From assembly GCA_039888615.1 (NCBI GenBank), contig JBDQQS010000002.1: a stretch of DNA of 64,000 nt; one strand, 5' to 3'. The first letter of the stretch is position 1. Every line of letters starts with the position of its first letter. A model generated the notes under the pieces. It did not search any database. It had not been told where the DNA came from and was given only the letters and a program-made list of their open reading frames with translations. Source of the stretch: Flavimaribacter sp039888615. Lineage in GTDB: Bacteria > Pseudomonadota > Alphaproteobacteria > Rhizobiales > Rhizobiaceae. This document shows, one piece after another, positions 60,920-64,000 of the stretch. The position numbers and the translations under genes are program-made.

Positions 60920-61559
60920 CGATGTTTTTCCTGTAGTGCTCTTCTGTTCCGCCTTTGAAAACCGCAGAGCCGGCGACGAAAACATTGACGCCTGCCGCAG
61001 CGGCGAGGGGAGCGGTTTCCGGCGTGACGCCGCCGTCGATTTCGAGGTCTATCGGGCGGTCGCCGATCATGGCGTCGATACGGCGCGCCTTGTCGAGAAC
61101 GCCGCCGATGAATTTCTGGCCGCCGAAGCCCGGGTTGACGCTCATCACCAACACCAGATCAATCATGTCGATGACCGCCTCCAGCGCGTGTTCCGGAGTA
61201 GCGGGATTGAGAGATACGCCCGCTTTTTTCCCGAGAGCGCGGATCGCCTGGACGGATCGATGAAGATGCGGTCCCGCTTCCGCATGCACCGTAATGATGT
61301 CGCAGCCGGCGTCCGCAAAGGCTTCCAGGTAGGGGTCGCAAGGCGCGATCATCAGATGGCAGTCAAACGTTGCTTGTGTATGGTGCCGCAGCGCCTTGAT
61401 GACGTCGGGGCCATAGGAGATATTCGGCACGAAATGACCGTCCATGACATCCAGATGCACCCAGTCAGCGCCGGCCGCGACGACGTCGCGCACTTCCTGG
61501 CCAAGCTTGGAAAAGTCGGATGCAAGGATGGACGGGGCGATCTTGACGGGGCGATTCAT
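60885..61559 (-). CDS. rpe: Ribulose-phosphate 3-epimerase
   Basis: 224 residues. It interconverts ribulose 5-phosphate and xylulose 5-phosphate in the pentose phosphate and Calvin pathways. TIM-barrel motifs: ILASDFSKLG (about 11-20), HLDVMDGHFVPNIS (about 35-48, metal-binding His and Asp), VMSVNPGFGGQKFI (about 139-152) and DGGVTPETAPL (about 176). Length is typical. The downstream membrane-protein gene overlaps its end by 35 bases. Confidence 0.97.
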   Translation of the reverse strand: MNRPVKIAPSILASDFSKLGQEVRDVVAAGADWVHLDVMDGHFVPNISYGPDVIKALRHHTQATFDCHLMIAPCDPYLEAFADAGCDIITVHAEAGPHLHRSVQAIRALGKKAGVSLNPATPEHALEAVIDMIDLVLVMSVNPGFGGQKFIGGVLDKARRIDAMIGDRPIDLEIDGGVTPETAPLAAAAGVNVFVAGSAVFKGGTEEHYRKNIDAIRAAATECG

Positions 61560-61630
61560 TCGTTGGCTCGGTCGTTGTTGGTGTTTGGCTCAGCCTCTAG
61601 CACCTCGGCCGTCCGGTTACAAACCGCCAT

Positions 61631-62665
61631 TCAGCCCTGTGAATCGCCAAATAGGGTCCGCCATGCGGGCATGACGTCGCCCGGCGCCGGCGCGGCCTCA
61701 TAAACCCCTCGAGCGATTGCGCGCGCCATGACCGCGCCTGCGGCTGCGCACATCTCGAGCATCTGGTCCGAATCCGGACGCTGTCCGCTTGCGCCGGTGG
61801 CGAGTGCGAAGACCAGATCGCCGTCATGGGCCGTGTGGGTCGGCCAGATGGCGCGGGCGAAACCGTCATGCGCGGATATTGCGAGCCGCTTGGCTTCCGC
61901 CTTGGTCAGAACCGCGTCGGTCGCGATGACGCCGATCGTCGTATTGGTTCCGTATTGCGGGCTCCGACCGCGCTGCATCTCGCGGAACTTGATGCGCAGC
62001 TCGGTTGCAGTCTTGCCGAATTCTCCCGGCAAGCCCAGGCCGCCGAATTCGCCGTCGATTTCAAAAGGCGCGGCCCAGAAATGCGGCCCCTCGCCGACCA
62101 GAACCGATCCCACCGGATTGACCGCGACAAGCGCGCCGAGGGTGAAGCTGTCGGCAACGCCGCAGGACGAGGAGCCCAGGCCGCCCTTGACGATCGCCGT
62201 CAGCGCGCCATAGCCGGCGCCGGCTGTGCCGACGTCGAAGGCCTTCCCCGCGTTTTGTGCGGCTGCGTATCCGAGTTCGCGATAGGGAGAATACCGCCCC
62301 CAGTCCTTGTCTCCGCCGTTGGTGAGGTCGAAGATAATGGCAGAAGGCACAATGGGAATCCGGAAATCGCCAGTCTGGAAGCCGACGCCCTGTTCGCGCA
62401 GGGCCGCCTGGACCCCCGAGGCGGCGTCGAGGCCAAACGCCGAACCGCCGGAAATCGCGATGGCGTCGATATGTTCGACGGCGTTGTGCGGTTCAAGGAG
62501 ATCGGTCTCGCGGGTGCCCGGCGCACCGCCGAGAACCTGCACGGCCGCTGTCGCCGGTTTCGGGCAGACAAGAGCGGTCACGCCCGATTTCAGAGTATCG
62601 TCAGCGGCGTTGCCCACAAGCAACCCGTCGACGTCGGTTATGAGATTGAACGGTCCTGTTTTCAC
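61631..62665 (-). CDS. P1-family peptidase (DmpA/NylC-like N-terminal-nucleophile hydrolase)
   Basis: 344 residues from a GTG at 62665 with AGAGGT seven bases upstream (the frame stays open far upstream, through the neighbouring gene). Diagnostic stretches are NAVEHIDAIAISGGSAFGLD (about 77-96), GGLGSSSCGVADSFTLGALV and GTNTTIGVIATDA. In this family the precursor cleaves itself before a Thr or Ser, and Asn241-Thr242 in GTNTT is the likely site, leaving Thr242 as nucleophile. Relatives hydrolyse D- or beta-amino amides and nylon oligomers. It lies 22 bases after the binding-protein gene, so the two are probably co-expressed. Confidence 0.85.
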   Translation of the reverse strand: MKTGPFNLITDVDGLLVGNAADDTLKSGVTALVCPKPATAAVQVLGGAPGTRETDLLEPHNAVEHIDAIAISGGSAFGLDAASGVQAALREQGVGFQTGDFRIPIVPSAIIFDLTNGGDKDWGRYSPYRELGYAAAQNAGKAFDVGTAGAGYGALTAIVKGGLGSSSCGVADSFTLGALVAVNPVGSVLVGEGPHFWAAPFEIDGEFGGLGLPGEFGKTATELRIKFREMQRGRSPQYGTNTTIGVIATDAVLTKAEAKRLAISAHDGFARAIWPTHTAHDGDLVFALATGASGQRPDSDQMLEMCAAAGAVMARAIARGVYEAAPAPGDVMPAWRTLFGDSQG

Positions 62666-62687
62666 GCAATACCTCTGATCGAAAAGG

Positions 62688-63800
62688 TCACTGGCTTTCA
62701 GCCGGGACAAACTCGACGTCCCGCCAGACCATAAGGCGCATGGGATTGTCTCGCCGGTTGCCGTCGGCTGCAAAGGAGATCGGACCAAGCGCCGTTCGGA
62801 ACGCGCCTTTGGACATTTCCTGCGCTACGCTGGTGTCGGCCATTTCCGCTGACCGTTTGGCTGCGAGCGCGATCTGGGCTGCGGCGAAAGCCGGTATGCG
62901 GTATCCGTTCGGAAGCGTCTCGGTTCTCTCGAAAACGGCGCGGGCGGCGGCCGCCGTGTCAAGCGTTTCGGCGCCAGGCAACATGACCGCGAAAACGCCA
63001 TTGGCGAGCGGCGGATCTGCGTCCGGCGCATTCAGCGCATCGCCGCCCATGAAGGTCAACTCCAGCCCGGCTTCCGCAGCGTCTCGTGCGATTATCGCCG
63101 CGTCAGGGCGGTCTCCGCCGAGGAAAATATGCGTTGCCCCGGATTTCTCGAGCCGCCGCACAAGCGGAAACTGCTTTTCCTGCGATGGGCGGTAATTGTC
63201 GACGAACACCGGCTTGATGCCTGTTGTTTCTAGCGCCAGGCGCACGGACTCGGCGAGTTCGCGACCATAGACGGTGCCGTCGTCGATGAGCGCCAGCGGC
63301 TTGCCCGACCATTGCGTGGCGATTATTTCGGCAATCTTGGCTGATTCATCTGCGACGCTCGGGGCCAATCTGTAAAACTCCCAACCGAAACGGTCGGCGT
63401 CTTCTGAAACGAGTTCAGAACGCACACCGAGGGTGATTGCCGGAATATCTGAAGACGAAAGTATCGGCAGGGCCGACGCCAGGCTCTCCATGCACAGGAA
63501 GCCGATGACCACGTCCACGCCGGCCTCGACAAACGCGCTGGCCGCATCCGCGCCGCTTTCGGCGTCGCAATTGTCCGGTTCGTCGACAATGTCGACGATT
63601 GATCCGGGGGCCGTATCGGCAAAAATTCTGACCCCTTGGTCGACCTGTTTGCCGAGAATGGAGAAATTGCCGTCAGAAGGCGCGAATATGCCGATGCGCA
63701 GGCCTTTTGGACGCGACTGCGCATGCGCCATTCCGGTTGGATCCACCAACATGGCGAAAAAGAGCGCAGCCAGCAGCCTGTTGGACCTGAATTTTACCAT
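62688..63800 (-). CDS. Periplasmic binding protein of branched-chain amino acid/amide ABC type
   Basis: 370 residues if started at the ATG 63800, which puts a standard signal peptide (to AHAQ, about residue 28) at the N-terminus; the ATG at 63824 adds eight residues. The type I periplasmic-binding fold is shown by GLRIGIFAPSDGNFSILGKQ, DVVIGFLCMESLASALPIL, SDIPAITLG and LALIDDGTVYGRELAESV, and the second lobe by THIFLGGDRPDAAIIARDA and LTFMGGDAL. This is the LivJ/AmiC-like class. No permease or ATPase gene is adjacent. A P1 peptidase gene follows directly. The 176 bases to its right hold no supported gene. Confidence 0.85.
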   Translation of the reverse strand: MVKFRSNRLLAALFFAMLVDPTGMAHAQSRPKGLRIGIFAPSDGNFSILGKQVDQGVRIFADTAPGSIVDIVDEPDNCDAESGADAASAFVEAGVDVVIGFLCMESLASALPILSSSDIPAITLGVRSELVSEDADRFGWEFYRLAPSVADESAKIAEIIATQWSGKPLALIDDGTVYGRELAESVRLALETTGIKPVFVDNYRPSQEKQFPLVRRLEKSGATHIFLGGDRPDAAIIARDAAEAGLELTFMGGDALNAPDADPPLANGVFAVMLPGAETLDTAAAARAVFERTETLPNGYRIPAFAAAQIALAAKRSAEMADTSVAQEMSKGAFRTALGPISFAADGNRRDNPMRLMVWRDVEFVPAESQ

Positions 63801-64000
63801 GTGTTGTCGGCTTTCGGAGCGCATTCCTGTTGGTTCGGCGAACGCATCTGACGAATTCGTTCATTCTGACGCTGACGAAAGCAGCCTGAAAGGATGCCGT
63901 CGCCAGCGCTGGTCCACCGGCCTGATTTGGACACGAGCAGGTGGCGTTCGTCAATGTGAGGGTTAGAAAAATCGAACAGGCGGCCTCACCGCAAACCGGG

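Noticed and set aside
63941..64000. Open frame from a GTG at 63941 running off the right edge
   Set aside because: Only 20 codons are visible, the ribosome site is weak and rare AGG/AGA codons occur, so a gene start cannot be claimed.

Overview
The window is a chromosomal, house-keeping-rich segment of an alphaproteobacterium of the order Hyphomicrobiales (Rhizobiales). The evidence is the protein families and their grouping: a giant two-TM, apolipoprotein-like coiled-coil protein of the growth pole ring (GPR/RgsE) type, the cell-cycle hybrid kinase CckA, the alphaproteobacterial F1-ATPase zeta inhibitor (DUF1476), a one-cysteine DksA, DUF2865, a FliO-like gene beside cckA, the order recA-alaS-(icd), and the small-PurL purine set (purL/Q/S/C/B). 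GC content is high throughout. I see no rRNA, tRNA, CRISPR array, insertion sequence, prophage or plasmid function. The genus cannot be fixed from this sequence alone.

Layout. 0-8.3 kb: a TauE/SafE permease fragment at the left edge, an MFS transporter, gltX overlapping a DUF2865 gene tail-to-tail, malic enzyme, a divergent SDR and an LpxH-like phosphoesterase. 8.4-12.6 kb: a four-gene Mla-type lipid ABC transporter operon (permease with STAS, ATPase, MCE protein, lipoprotein) ending at a strong terminator. 12.6-18.5 kb: the 1957-codon GPR homologue on the minus strand, carrying 15 uninterrupted 33-residue repeats, with a free-standing HPt protein divergent from it. 19.5-21.6 kb: ferredoxin and folP-folB-folK. 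21.6-27.5 kb: a secreted protein, the YcjF/YcjX pair, a SixA-like phosphatase, dksA and a FliO-like protein. 27.8-31.2 kb: cckA and an OmpA-type lipoprotein. 31.2-35.2 kb: pseudouridine catabolism (psuK-psuG) divergent from an unusual metal-site-less creatinase-like protein and a nitrilase-family amidase. 35.4-43.2 kb: recA with a probable LexA-controlled promoter, alaS, a repeat-bearing spacer, a large secreted protein of unknown function, and icd. 43.3-49.8 kb: an alpha/beta hydrolase, trmJ, murI, rpsD with a structured leader, ttcA, an inositol-monophosphatase-like gene and a Bcr/CflA-type MFS. 49.9-61.6 kb: ytoQ-grxD, a small cysteine-containing secreted protein, bolA, and the purine genes interrupted by kynA, a lipoprotein, the ATPase zeta subunit, an aldolase and a small hydrolase, then a membrane protein and rpe. 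61.6-63.8 kb: a P1-family N-terminal-nucleophile peptidase and an amino-acid/amide-type periplasmic binding protein.

Themes. Several genes concern envelope construction and the cell cycle: GPR, the Mla lipid transporter, MurI, the LpxH-like enzyme, CckA, a solo HPt and an OmpA lipoprotein. Others concern nucleotide and cofactor supply (purine genes, fol genes, pseudouridine salvage, rpe) and translation (gltX, alaS, rpsD, trmJ, ttcA, dksA). The parts least explained by known families are the GPR repeat architecture, the 677-residue secreted protein with its repeat-bearing upstream region, the creatinase-like/nitrilase pair next to psuGK, and the rpsD leader.
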